Assembly (NCBI GenBank): GCA_958449275.1
Contig: CAUDHE010000002.1
Span: 8,079 to 72,078 of the forward strand
Direction: 5' to 3'
Origin: an uncultured Alistipes sp.
Lineage (GTDB): Bacteria > Bacteroidota > Bacteroidia > Bacteroidales > Rikenellaceae
DNA: 64,000 nucleotides
Positions 1-8,445 of this stretch are shown in pieces; the first letter of the stretch is position 1, and every line of letters starts with the position of its first letter. Below the pieces are notes generated by a model. That model did not search any database, was not told the DNA's origin, and saw nothing but the letters and a program-made list of their open reading frames with translations. A program made the translations under genes and the position numbers.

Positions 1-740
1 CCGACGCCGAGGGTATCGACATAATGATGGCCGTCGACGTATCGGGTTCGATGCTGGCGCGCGATTTCAAGCCCGACCGCATCACCGCCGCCAAGGAGGT
101 GGCCGGATCGTTCATCGCCGACCGTTTCGGCGACCGCATCGGTTTGGTGGCCTTTGCGGGCGAGGCGTTCACGCAGTCGCCTCTTACCACCGACCAAGGG
201 ACGTTGCAGACCATGCTGGCCCGCATCCGCAGCGGAGTGATAGAGGACGGCACCGCCATAGGCAACGGTCTGGCCACGGCGATCAACCGCCTGCGCGAGA
301 GCGACGCTAAGAGCAAAGTGATAATCCTGCTTACCGACGGCGTGAACAACCGCGGCGAGATGGCTCCCCTTATGGCGGCCGACATAGCGGCCGACATGGG
401 CATCAAGGTCTACACCATAGGCGTGGGCACGCGCGGCAAGGCACCATACCCCGTTGTGGACATGTTCGGCAACATGTCGTTCCGTCCGATGGATGTGGAG
501 ATCGACGAGCAGACGCTCGAAAGCATCGCCGAACGCACGGGCGGAAAGTATTTCCGCGCCACCGACAAGGAGAAGCTGCAGGCGATATACGACGAAATAA
601 ACACCCTGGAAAAGAGCAAGGTGGAGATCACCGACTTCACAGTCTATCACGAAGAGTTCCTGCCGTGGCTGCTGGCCGCGATGGCATTGCTGCTGCTAGA
701 ATTCGTGTTCAGTAACGTAATATTAAAACGCATTCCCTGA
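1..740 (+). CDS. batA: BatA-type von Willebrand factor A membrane protein (5' end outside window)
   Basis: This is the C-terminal part of a VWA-domain protein of the Bacteroidetes aerotolerance (Bat) group. The reading frame is open to the first base, so the internal ATG at 24 is not the start. The metal-ion-dependent adhesion motif DVSGS is visible at once, followed by a TDG loop at about 345-355. A hydrophobic stretch near the C-terminus (bases 655-725) would be the last membrane anchor, leaving the VWA domain on the periplasmic side. batB follows one base after the stop, so the two are surely co-transcribed. Bat proteins are thought to act in envelope stress with MoxR-type AAA ATPases, which normally lie upstream and are not in view. 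The A versus B naming rests on gene order. Confidence 0.85.
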   Translation, partial: DAEGIDIMMAVDVSGSMLARDFKPDRITAAKEVAGSFIADRFGDRIGLVAFAGEAFTQSPLTTDQGTLQTMLARIRSGVIEDGTAIGNGLATAINRLRESDAKSKVIILLTDGVNNRGEMAPLMAADIAADMGIKVYTIGVGTRGKAPYPVVDMFGNMSFRPMDVEIDEQTLESIAERTGGKYFRATDKEKLQAIYDEINTLEKSKVEITDFTVYHEEFLPWLLAAMALLLLEFVFSNVILKRIP

Positions 741-741
741 T

Positions 742-1779
742 ATGTTCCGATTTGCAAACGGCGAACTGCTCTATCTGCTGATCGCGGTGCCCGTGCTGGC
801 CGCGGTCTATGCCCTCGCGGCGCGGCGGCGCAAACGTCTGGTGGCGCGTTTCGGCAATCCCGAACTCGTGCGGAGCCTCATGCCCGATTTCTCGCGGGGC
901 CGAATCCGTCTCAAAGCCGCGCTTTTCATCGCGGCGACGGCATTGATGGCACTGGCCGCGGCACGTCCGCAGTTCGGATCGAAGCTGCGCGAGGAGAAGT
1001 CGCGCGGCGTGGAGATGATGCTGGCGGTGGACGTGTCGAACTCGATGCTGGCCGAGGATTTCGAACCCAACCGACTGGAACGCACCAAACACGCCATAGG
1101 CAAACTGTTCGACGGCTTGCAGCAGGAGCGGGTCGGCATGGTGGTCTTCGCGGGCGAACCCAAGGTGCAACTGCCCATCACTTCGGACTACCGCATGGCG
1201 CAGGCATTCGCCAAACGAATATCGCCCTCGCTCGTGGGCGAGCAGGGAACCGCCATAGGCAAGGCGCTGCAGCAGGCCATGCTGGCCTTTTCGAGCCAAA
1301 GCGAGAAGAGCCGCGTGATAGTGCTCATAACCGACGGTGAAAACCACGAGGACGACGCCATAGAGGCGGCACGCATGGCCAAGGAGCAGGGCATACGCAT
1401 CTACACCATCGGAATAGGCACGCCCGAGGGTGCGCCCATTCGCATCGGCGGCGATTTCGTGAAGGACGAGCATGGCGAAATGGTGGTGTCGAAACTCGAC
1501 GAACGAATGCTGGAACAGATAGCGTCGATCACCGGCGGAGCTTACGTGCGCGCCACCAAACAGTCGATCGGGCTGGACGAGATAGTGAAGAGCATCAACG
1601 ACATGGAGAAAAGCGATCTGTCCACGGTGCGGTTCGAGGAGTACAACGAACAATATCAGTATCCGTTGGCGGCGGCGTTGCTGCTGCTGTTGCTCGAAAC
1701 GTTGATCCTCGACCGTCGCAATCCGCGTCTGCGTCGTTTCAACATCTTCCGCGAGGAACGCGAGGCGGAGGAGATATGA
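742..1779 (+). CDS. batB: BatB-type von Willebrand factor A membrane protein
   Basis: A 345-residue VWA protein of the Bat group. It has two N-terminal membrane segments (about residues 9-27 and 57-74), a VWA domain with an intact MIDAS motif DVSNS at 97-101 and a TDG motif further on, then a last hydrophobic helix (about 312-328) with a basic tail. The same architecture is seen in the preceding gene, so the pair looks like an ancient duplication. The start is one base after the batA stop. In many Bacteroidetes batC, batD and batE follow, but here the next gene is leuS behind a hairpin terminator, so the operon ends with batB. Confidence 0.88.
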   Translation: MFRFANGELLYLLIAVPVLAAVYALAARRRKRLVARFGNPELVRSLMPDFSRGRIRLKAALFIAATALMALAAARPQFGSKLREEKSRGVEMMLAVDVSNSMLAEDFEPNRLERTKHAIGKLFDGLQQERVGMVVFAGEPKVQLPITSDYRMAQAFAKRISPSLVGEQGTAIGKALQQAMLAFSSQSEKSRVIVLITDGENHEDDAIEAARMAKEQGIRIYTIGIGTPEGAPIRIGGDFVKDEHGEMVVSKLDERMLEQIASITGGAYVRATKQSIGLDEIVKSINDMEKSDLSTVRFEEYNEQYQYPLAAALLLLLLETLILDRRNPRLRRFNIFREEREAEEI

Positions 1780-1816
1780 CGGCATAGCGCTGCGGCGCGA
1801 AAATCTATGCAATCGG

Positions 1817-1847
1817 GAGTCTTGCGATTTCGTAAATCGCAAGACTC
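1817..1847. repeat. Perfect 14-bp inverted repeat after batB
   Basis: A 14-bp arm starting gagtcttgcgattt is followed by a 3-nt loop and its exact reverse complement. There is no T tract on either side, so a simple intrinsic terminator is not obvious. It sits 37 bp after the batB stop and just before a second, terminator-like hairpin. It may protect the bat mRNA 3' end. Confidence 0.6.
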
Positions 1848-1873
1848 GTCGTTATATACCCCGCCGATACGGC

Positions 1874-1921
1874 AAACGACCCGCGCGACGGCGCAATTGG
1901 TCGCGCAGGGCTGTCGTTTTT
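1874..1921 (+). terminator. Probable terminator of the bat operon
   Basis: A two-part stem (aaacgac with gtcgttt, and gcgcgac with gtcgcgc inside it) runs into a T tract of five. It closes the bat transcription unit before the leuS promoter. Confidence 0.55.
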
Positions 1922-1934
1922 CGCAAATTCTCGC

Positions 1935-1942
1935 TATATTTG
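1935..1942 (+). promoter_or_regulatory. leuS promoter, -7 element TATATTTG
   Basis: A perfect Bacteroidetes -7 box (TAnnTTTG) 39 bp before the leuS ATG. No clear TTTG lies at the usual -33 spacing. Confidence 0.55.
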
Positions 1943-1981
1943 CAAGTTAGTTGGAATTAATCGCAAAAACATCATAACATC

Positions 1982-4738
1982 ATGGAATACGATTTCAAAC
2001 AGATCGAACCCAAATGGCAGCAGCGCTGGAAAGAGCGCAAGACCTATCACGTGGAGATCGACCCCGAGCGTCCCAAATACTACGTACTCGACATGTTCCC
2101 CTATCTCTCGGGGGCGGGTCTGCATGTCGGCCACCCGCTGGGATACATCGCCTCGGACATCTACTCGCGCTACAAACGTCAGTGCGGATTCAACGTCCTG
2201 CACCCGATGGGTTACGACGCTTTCGGCCTGCCCGCCGAACAGTATGCCATTCAGACGGGACAGCATCCTGCCGTCACCACCGATCGCAACATAGCGCGTT
2301 ACCGCGAACAGCTGGACAAGATCGGATTCAGTTTCGACTGGGACCGCGAGGTGCGCACGTGCGACCCCGCCTACTACAAATGGACCCAGTGGGCTTTCCT
2401 GAAGATGTACGACAGTTACTACTGCAACGATTCGCAAAAGGCGCGCCCGATCACGGAGCTTATCGAAGCATTCACCAAATACGGAAACGAAGGCCTGAAC
2501 GCCGCCTGCACCGCCGACATCCGCTTCACGGCCGAGGAGTGGAACTCGTGGGACGAGGCGAAGCGCGAGCAGGTGTTGCAGAACTACCGTTTGGCCTATC
2601 GCGCCGACACCATGGTAAACTGGTGTCCGAAGCTCGGCACCGTGCTGGCCAACGACGAGGTGAAGGACGGACTTTCGGTGCGCGGCGGTTATCCCGTCGA
2701 GCAGAAACGCATGAAGCAATGGTCACTGCGCGTGACGGCATACGCGCAACGCATGCTCGACGGACTGGAGAGTCTCGAATGGAGCGATTCGCTGAAAGAG
2801 ATACAGCGTAACTGGATCGGCCGCTCGGTAGGCGCGCAGGTATTTTTCGACGTGAAGGGCAGCGACCGCAAACTGGAGATATTCACCACGCGTCCCGACA
2901 CCATTTTCGGCGTGACGTTCATGGTCATAGCTCCCGAACACGAGTGGGTGGGCGAACTGACTACCCCCGAGAACCGTGCCGCCGTGGAGGAGTACATAGC
3001 AGAGACCAAGAAACGCTCCGAGCGCGAGCGCATAGCCGAAACGCGGCGCGTGAGCGGTGCGGCAACGGGAGCCTATGCCGTAAATCCTTTCACGGGCAAG
3101 GAGATTCCGATCTACGTTTCGGATTACGTGTTGGCGGGATACGGAACGGGAGCCATCATGGCGGTACCGGCACACGACTCGCGCGACTACGCTTTCGCCC
3201 GTCACTTCGGACTGGAGATCATCCCCGTGGTCGAGGGCGGCGACATCGAGAAAGAGTCTTACGACGCCAAATCGGGCAAGATGATAAACTCGGGTTTCCT
3301 CACGGGCAAGGACGTGAAGGAGGCCATTCCCGCCATGTTCGACGAGGTGGAGCGCCGCGGACTGGGCAAGAAGCTGGTTAACTATCGTTTGCGCGACGCC
3401 ATATTCTCGCGCCAACGCTACTGGGGCGAGCCTTTCCCCATCTGCTACAAGGGCGATACGGCCTATCCTCTGCCCGAGGACAAGCTGCCGTTGGAGCTGC
3501 CGCCAATCGAGAACTTCGGTCCCACCGAGCAGGGCGAACCGCCCCTGGCCCGCGTAAAGGAGTGGACGAGCGACGAGGGCTATCCTTTGGAGCTATCGAC
3601 CATGCCGGGCTTCGCGGGATCGTCGGCCTACTATCTGCGCTACATGGATCCGCACAACGACGAGGCGTTGGTTTCGAAAGAGGCCGACGAGTATTGGCGC
3701 AACGTCGATCTCTACGTAGGCGGCATCGAGCACGCCACGGGACACCTCATGTATTCGCGTTTCTGGAACATGTTCCTCTACGATCTGGGCTACGTGTGCG
3801 AGTCCGAGCCGTTCAAGAAACTGGTCAATCAGGGAATGATTCAGGGCCGTTCGAATTTCGTCTACCGAGTGGTGGGGACCGACAAGTTCGTTTCGGCAGG
3901 GCTGCGCTCGCAGTACGAGACGCAGGAGATACACGTCGATGTCAACATCGTGCGCAACGACCAGTTGGATCTCGACGCGTTCCGCGCATGGCGTCCCGAA
4001 TTCGCCGACGCAGAATTCATCCTGGAGGACGGCAAGTACATTTGCGGCTGGGCCGTGGAGAAGATGTCGAAATCGATGTACAACGTGGTGAATCCCGACA
4101 ACATCGTAGAGAACTACGGCGCCGACACGCTGCGTATGTACGAAATGTTCCTCGGTCCCGTCGAGCAGTCGAAACCGTGGGACACTAACGGCATCGACGG
4201 CGTACACAAGTTCCTGCGCAAGTTCTGGCGTCTCTATTTCGACCGCGACGGCAAGTTGGCTCTCACCGACGAGAAGCCTTCGGCCGCGGAGCTGAAGACG
4301 CTGCACAAAACCATAAAGAAGGTGCGCGAGGATATCGAAAACTTCTCATTCAACACCTCGGTGTCGGCCTTCATGATATGTCTCAACGAGCTGGGCGGCT
4401 GCCGCAAGCGCGCCGTGCTGGAGCCTCTGATCGCGCTCATCGCGCCATTCGCACCCCACATAGCCGAGGAACTGTGGGAGGCTGCGGGCCGCGAGGGTTC
4501 GGTTTGCGACGCCCCTTATCCTACTTTCGACGAGAGCTGCATGCAGGAGAGTGCGTTCGAATACCCCGTGATGGTGAACGGCAAGCTGCGCTTCAAGCGC
4601 GAGTATCCGCTGTCGGCCACGGCGGCCGACATACAGGCATCGATCGTCGAGACCGAGGGCGCGCAAAAGTGGCTCGACGGCAAGGCGCCGAAGAAGATCA
4701 TCGTAGTGCACGGCAAAATCATCAACATAGTGATATGA
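1982..4738 (+). CDS. leuS: Leucine--tRNA ligase
   Basis: Charges tRNA-Leu with leucine in the cytoplasm. The 918-residue length fits bacterial LeuRS. The class I signature HVGH is at residues 48-51 and KMSKS at 694-698. Between them lies the large CP1 editing domain, which hydrolyses mischarged tRNA. The ATG at 1982 follows a clear -7 promoter box and gives the usual N-terminus. The stop overlaps a possible ATG of the next gene (ATGA at 4735-4738), so the downstream lipoprotein is probably read from the same mRNA. Nothing suggests loss of function. Confidence 0.98.
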   Translation: MEYDFKQIEPKWQQRWKERKTYHVEIDPERPKYYVLDMFPYLSGAGLHVGHPLGYIASDIYSRYKRQCGFNVLHPMGYDAFGLPAEQYAIQTGQHPAVTTDRNIARYREQLDKIGFSFDWDREVRTCDPAYYKWTQWAFLKMYDSYYCNDSQKARPITELIEAFTKYGNEGLNAACTADIRFTAEEWNSWDEAKREQVLQNYRLAYRADTMVNWCPKLGTVLANDEVKDGLSVRGGYPVEQKRMKQWSLRVTAYAQRMLDGLESLEWSDSLKEIQRNWIGRSVGAQVFFDVKGSDRKLEIFTTRPDTIFGVTFMVIAPEHEWVGELTTPENRAAVEEYIAETKKRSERERIAETRRVSGAATGAYAVNPFTGKEIPIYVSDYVLAGYGTGAIMAVPAHDSRDYAFARHFGLEIIPVVEGGDIEKESYDAKSGKMINSGFLTGKDVKEAIPAMFDEVERRGLGKKLVNYRLRDAIFSRQRYWGEPFPICYKGDTAYPLPEDKLPLELPPIENFGPTEQGEPPLARVKEWTSDEGYPLELSTMPGFAGSSAYYLRYMDPHNDEALVSKEADEYWRNVDLYVGGIEHATGHLMYSRFWNMFLYDLGYVCESEPFKKLVNQGMIQGRSNFVYRVVGTDKFVSAGLRSQYETQEIHVDVNIVRNDQLDLDAFRAWRPEFADAEFILEDGKYICGWAVEKMSKSMYNVVNPDNIVENYGADTLRMYEMFLGPVEQSKPWDTNGIDGVHKFLRKFWRLYFDRDGKLALTDEKPSAAELKTLHKTIKKVREDIENFSFNTSVSAFMICLNELGGCRKRAVLEPLIALIAPFAPHIAEELWEAAGREGSVCDAPYPTFDESCMQESAFEYPVMVNGKLRFKREYPLSATAADIQASIVETEGAQKWLDGKAPKKIIVVHGKIINIVI

Positions 4739-4740
4739 TT

Positions 4741-6021
4741 ATGAAACCCATGTCATTGCTCGCCGTCGTCGCGGCGTGTGCGGCGGCGCTGACCGTATCG
4801 TGCGGCCGCGTGGCCGAGACGGCGGGCGGAAAGCCCAAATATCTGTGGATCGACGCCACGGCCAACTTCAAACGCATGTCGCAGCGCGACTCGGTGGATT
4901 ACTATCTCGACAAGGCCCGCGAGGCGGGGTTCAACCGCATAGTGGTGGACGTCCGTCCGGTCGAAGGCGAGGCGCTGTACCGCAGCGACGTGTTGCCCGC
5001 AATGGAGGAATCGGGCGGTCTGCGCCCCGAACGCGATTGGGACTATCTGCAATACTTCATCGACGCGGCGCATGCGCGGGGTATGAAAGTCACGGCGGGA
5101 ACCACTCTTTTTCCCGCAGGTTCGCCCGTATGGCGCAAAGGCCCCGCCTACTACGATCCCAATCCCTTCGAGGGGCGTACGTGCGTGGAGTATACTCCGC
5201 AGGGAATGGTCGACATAAAGGATCAGCCCGACAAGGTGGCGGCGTTCCTTAACCCCGCCATGCCCGAGAATCAGGAGTATGCGCTCGAATTCGTGCGCGA
5301 GATAGTCGAGCGGTACGACATCGACGGCTATTCGCTCGATTACTGCCGCTATCCCGACATGTTCGGCGATTTCTCCGATTTCTCGCGCCGCGACTTCGAA
5401 CGTTATATCGGCGCCGAGGTGGAGCGATGGCCCGAAGATATCTTCTCGTTCGACGCCGAGGGCGGCGTAGTCGCCGGCAAGCACTACCGTGCGTGGTGGA
5501 GCTACCGTGCCGCCGTGATAAGCGATTTCATCGGCCGCGTGCGCGACGAGATAAAGAGTCTGAAGCCCGAGACCGAAGTGGTATACTGGGCCGCGTCGTG
5601 GATCTACGGCATGTACGGCACGGCACAGAACTGGGCCAGCCCCCGCCATGCCCTGCATGTCGACCCCTACACCGACGTGTGGTGCGATGAGAACTACATG
5701 CGCGCGGGCTTCGCCGACCGTATCGACGCATTCATGCTGGGAGCCTATTTGGAACGCATATTCGGGTTGGACGACCGCGAGTCGATAGAGTACTTGATAG
5801 TACGTGCCAAGAATCTCATAAAGGACGACTGCCGCATGTATGCCACCATCTACGCGCTGAACCACGAATACAACATCGAGGATGCCGTCTACGTCTGTCT
5901 GCGCGACAGCGAGGGGCTGATGGTGTTCGACATATGTCAGGTGATCGGCTTCGATTTGTGGGACGACATACGCCGCGGCATCGAACGCGCCGAACCCGAG
6001 TTGCGCGGCACGTGGCGATAA
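4741..6021 (+). CDS. Lipoprotein of the family-10-like glycoside hydrolase (GHL10/DUF187) group
   Basis: A 426-residue predicted lipoprotein. A short basic start, a hydrophobic stretch and Cys21 (preceded by TVS) form a lipobox. The body begins with a beta strand reading YLWIDATANF and a helix/strand pattern followed by DVRP, typical of (beta/alpha)8-barrel proteins annotated as family 10 glycosyl hydrolases or alpha-amylase-like. The text IDGYSLDYCRYPD around residues 194-206 is a strong match to this group. Substrate unknown; a glycan role is inferred from the family. An alternative start at 4735 overlaps the leuS stop, so translation is probably coupled. It ends 4 bp from the stop of the convergent MATE gene, with no hairpin between. 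Confidence 0.8.
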   Translation: MKPMSLLAVVAACAAALTVSCGRVAETAGGKPKYLWIDATANFKRMSQRDSVDYYLDKAREAGFNRIVVDVRPVEGEALYRSDVLPAMEESGGLRPERDWDYLQYFIDAAHARGMKVTAGTTLFPAGSPVWRKGPAYYDPNPFEGRTCVEYTPQGMVDIKDQPDKVAAFLNPAMPENQEYALEFVREIVERYDIDGYSLDYCRYPDMFGDFSDFSRRDFERYIGAEVERWPEDIFSFDAEGGVVAGKHYRAWWSYRAAVISDFIGRVRDEIKSLKPETEVVYWAASWIYGMYGTAQNWASPRHALHVDPYTDVWCDENYMRAGFADRIDAFMLGAYLERIFGLDDRESIEYLIVRAKNLIKDDCRMYATIYALNHEYNIEDAVYVCLRDSEGLMVFDICQVIGFDLWDDIRRGIERAEPELRGTWR

Positions 6022-6025
6022 CTGC

Positions 6026-7384
6026 TCAGACGGTTCGGTTTCTGCCGCACGACAACATGTGGCGGCAGGCTATGACCGCTGTCGTCAGCATCTCCGACAC
6101 GGGCATTGCGAGCCATATCCCCGCCGTGCCGATAATTTCGGGCAACAGCACGAACGCCGGAGCCAAGAATACGAATCCTCGCAGCACGGCGAATGCCGTA
6201 GCGGGGATCACGCGCTCCAGACTTTGGTTGTAGCCTATTATCGTCAGATTGGATATGAAAAATACGAATCCCGTGGCGAACAGCGGCAGGCCGTCTATGG
6301 CTATGCGGGCCGCCGCATCGTCGGGCTGGAGGAAAAGCCCCGCAAGCTGACGCGGAAACAGCATGAATACGGCCATACTCGCAGTGCCGCACAGCACGGC
6401 CGTAAACAGCGCAATGCGCCCCGCGGAACTCACGCGCACACGGTCGCCGATCCCGAAATTATAGCTTATGATGGGCTGTGCCGACTGTGCTATCGCGTTT
6501 CCGACCATGAATGCGAACGGTGCGTAGTAGCATGCTATGCCGAACGCACCCACGCCGTCGTCGCCCAAATAGCGCATGAAAGCGCGGTTTCCCATAAACA
6601 TAAGCATGGCCATAGTCAACTCGCCGAGCATGGCCGACGAACCTATGCGGCACTGATATCCCAGATTGCGAAGCGACAGACGCATGCTTTTCGCACTCCA
6701 TTTCACCCTCTCGGGCCGCATGGTGCGGGCGAAGAGCAGCAGATACCCCATAGCCATCGTACCTCCTGCGGCGCAACTGAGCGATGTGGCGAACGCCGCG
6801 CCGCGCACACCCCAGTCGAGCGGAAAAATGAACACGTAGTCGAGCACGACGTTTAGAACCGCCGATATCATACTGCACCACATGGCCACTTTCGGCGCAC
6901 CGTCTATGCGTATGATGAACAGCGCGACCGCTATCCACATGTTGAATACCATCGACGGCATAAACCACCGCATATAGTCGAGCACCTGCGGCATCAGACT
7001 CTGCGAAGCCCCCAGCGCGAGCGCAACGGGACGCGCGAAGAGCATTACGAGAGTCGTGACGACCACGGTGACGAGGCTCACGAACGTCAGAGCCTGCGTT
7101 ACGTTCATGCGTGCCGCCTTGAGGCGTCCCCGCCCCGAATGGACAGCTACCACCACCGAGCAACCGGTGCCGACCATAAGTCCGAATCCCGTGAATATCA
7201 TCAGCAGGGGAATGCAGATATTGACTGCGGCGATTCCGTCGCTGCCGACGCCGTGCCCCACGAAGATGCCGTCGATGGCCGTCACGGCCGAAATGCTCAG
7301 CATGCCCAGCAGCGTGGGGATGAACAGCCGACGGAAAAGTTCGGCCACTTTCACCGTACCGAAATCGATAGTGTCTCTCTCCAT
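6026..7384 (-). CDS. MATE-family multidrug/metabolite exporter
   Basis: A 452-residue protein with about twelve hydrophobic segments, in the range for MATE (multidrug and toxic compound extrusion) transporters. Conserved MATE-like text includes the first helix with PTLLG and DGIFVG, GTGCSVVVA, and AQPIISYNFG near residue 300. It should export small molecules across the inner membrane using Na+ or H+; the substrate cannot be read from sequence. I chose the ATG at 7384 because the -7 promoter box at 7427-7434 overlaps the longer in-frame ATG at 7429, which therefore lies upstream of the transcript start. A run of nine C residues lies further upstream. Confidence 0.9.
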   Translation of the reverse strand: MERDTIDFGTVKVAELFRRLFIPTLLGMLSISAVTAIDGIFVGHGVGSDGIAAVNICIPLLMIFTGFGLMVGTGCSVVVAVHSGRGRLKAARMNVTQALTFVSLVTVVVTTLVMLFARPVALALGASQSLMPQVLDYMRWFMPSMVFNMWIAVALFIIRIDGAPKVAMWCSMISAVLNVVLDYVFIFPLDWGVRGAAFATSLSCAAGGTMAMGYLLLFARTMRPERVKWSAKSMRLSLRNLGYQCRIGSSAMLGELTMAMLMFMGNRAFMRYLGDDGVGAFGIACYYAPFAFMVGNAIAQSAQPIISYNFGIGDRVRVSSAGRIALFTAVLCGTASMAVFMLFPRQLAGLFLQPDDAAARIAIDGLPLFATGFVFFISNLTIIGYNQSLERVIPATAFAVLRGFVFLAPAFVLLPEIIGTAGIWLAMPVSEMLTTAVIACRHMLSCGRNRTV

Positions 7385-7426
7385 AATTCTATTCTCAAGT
7401 TCAGGTTTCTCTATTTTGCGGCGCGG

Positions 7427-7458
7427 CAAATATATGTTTTATTTCATGGTTTGTCAAA
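7427..7458 (-). promoter_or_regulatory. Promoter of the MATE gene
   Basis: On the minus strand, TTTG (7455-7458), a 20-nt spacer and TATATTTG (7427-7434): a full match to the Bacteroidetes consensus. It fixes the MATE start at 7384. Confidence 0.75.
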
Positions 7459-7499
7459 CGATTTTTCTTATCAAAAATATATTTTCATAAGCGGAGTTA

Positions 7500-7508
7500 C
7501 CCCCCCCC
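7500..7508. repeat. Run of nine C residues upstream of the MATE promoter
   Basis: A homopolymer of nine C (nine G on the minus strand), 42 bp upstream of the MATE -33 box. It is one of three such tracts in the window, all in upstream regions. Confidence 0.9.
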
Positions 7509-7560
7509 TGCAATTACGCTCAAACAGCTGTATAACAATAATATAATAGCTATCATGCCG

Positions 7561-7599
7561 ACTCGCCGACGGACAAAAAAAACAGTCCGCCGCGCGAGT
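7561..7599 (-). terminator. Imperfect hairpin downstream of the GlsB/YeaQ-like gene
   Basis: Arms actcgc/gcgagt and ggac/gtcc enclose a run of eight A (eight T on the minus strand). It could terminate the small membrane-protein gene, but the T run is in the loop rather than after the stem, so the call is weak. Confidence 0.3.
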
Positions 7600-7675
7600 G
7601 GCGACAGACTGCCCGCATCGCACGGCGATGTCGAATTTCGAAATGTAAATGTTGTAAGCGCGCCTACGGATATCC

Positions 7676-7933
7676 CTATACCGTCGTCTTTTTTGCGGGG
7701 CGTATCAGCGATACGATCCACAACAGCACCACGGCGCCGATTATCGAGCATATAATGCTGCCGAACGTGCTTGCGGGTACCCAGCCGAACCACGAAAAAA
7801 TCCAGCCGCCGAGCAATCCGCCCACCAGGCCGACGATAAGATTGATAATGAGACCCGACCCGCCTCCTCGGACGATCAGGTTGGCGATCCAGCCTGCGAA
7901 AAGGCCGATCAGCAAGTACCATAAAAAGAACAT
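7676..7933 (-). CDS. GlsB/YeaQ/YmgE-family stress-response membrane protein
   Basis: A small 85-residue inner-membrane protein with three hydrophobic, glycine-rich segments (about residues 3-20, 28-48 and 57-76). The family signature is visible: GLFAGWIANLI at the start, then GLVGGLLGGW. This is the transglycosylase-associated/GlsB group, often linked to envelope or acid stress, with no biochemical role established. The open frame extends upstream, but that part is not hydrophobic or family-like. The ATG at 7933 gives the standard length. I see no clear promoter box. Confidence 0.88.
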   Translation of the reverse strand: MFFLWYLLIGLFAGWIANLIVRGGGSGLIINLIVGLVGGLLGGWIFSWFGWVPASTFGSIICSIIGAVVLLWIVSLIRPAKKTTV

Positions 7934-8170
7934 ACGAAAAACACTTAAAAGGTTATCCAATTGTTTTGTCGACCTTACCCCTGCAAAAACGATACCCCTT
8001 TTCCCTCGGCCGCAGCAGCCGGTCCTGTTTCGGCCTCGGACCGCGATCTGCAAATATCCCATGCGAGCAATGGAGGCCATAGCGTCGTACGGTTCGCCGC
8101 GAGACTCGCGGGGGAGGGCGATCATCGGGCTGCAAATGAGGAGACGAAGCGGGAAAATATCTAAAACGAA

Positions 8171-8194
8171 AAAGCGACCGTTCTTCGGTCGCTT
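8171..8194 (-). terminator. Terminator of tRNA-Glu
   Basis: On the minus strand, aagcgaccg, a 5-nt loop and cggtcgctt followed by T residues, placed directly after the CCA end of the tRNA. A textbook intrinsic terminator. Confidence 0.85.
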
Positions 8195-8269
8195 TGGTAG
8201 TGGATAGGGGATTCGAACCCCTATGTCATGCGTGAGAGGCATGTATCCTAGCCCTTAGATGAATCCACC
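8195..8269 (-). tRNA. tRNA-Glu (anticodon CTC)
   Basis: The 75-nt minus-strand sequence folds as a cloverleaf. The acceptor stem is GGTGGAT/ATCCACT and the anticodon stem CATGC/GCATG, with loop CTCTCAC giving anticodon CTC (codon GAG, Glu). The T arm has the loop text GGTTCGAATCC, and the 3' CCA is encoded. The body resembles bacterial tRNA-Glu. It has its own promoter and terminator, so it is a single-gene unit. Confidence 0.95.
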
Positions 8270-8283
8270 ATGATTTTATGCTG

Positions 8284-8314
8284 CAAAGATAGGGCAAAAA
8301 ATATTATCTGCAAA
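8284..8314 (-). promoter_or_regulatory. Promoter of tRNA-Glu
   Basis: On the minus strand, TTTG (8311-8314), a 19-nt spacer and TATCTTTG (8284-8291), ending 14 bp before the mature tRNA 5' end. Confidence 0.75.
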
Positions 8315-8390
8315 TTTTTCGCACAAAAAAATGATATTTTTTACAATATTGCCTCTCAGCCGAGGCAATGGAGGCCCACAGTAATAAAAA

Positions 8391-8422
8391 ATCGAGGTCG
8401 TCCCACGTGGGGCGACCTCGAT
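8391..8422 (-). terminator. Terminator of the OmpA/TPR lipoprotein gene
   Basis: A 14-bp stem (atcgaggtcg...) with one mismatch and a 4-nt loop, followed on the minus strand by a run of T. A second small perfect repeat (attgcctc/gaggcaat, 8348-8369) lies just beyond it. Confidence 0.8.
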
Positions 8423-8445
8423 AGATGATTTTTCCGAAACGCAGT

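Noticed and set aside
24..740. ATG at 24 as the start of the first gene
   Set aside because: The frame is open from base 3 with residues typical of the sequence before the VWA MIDAS motif, so the gene is cut by the window edge.
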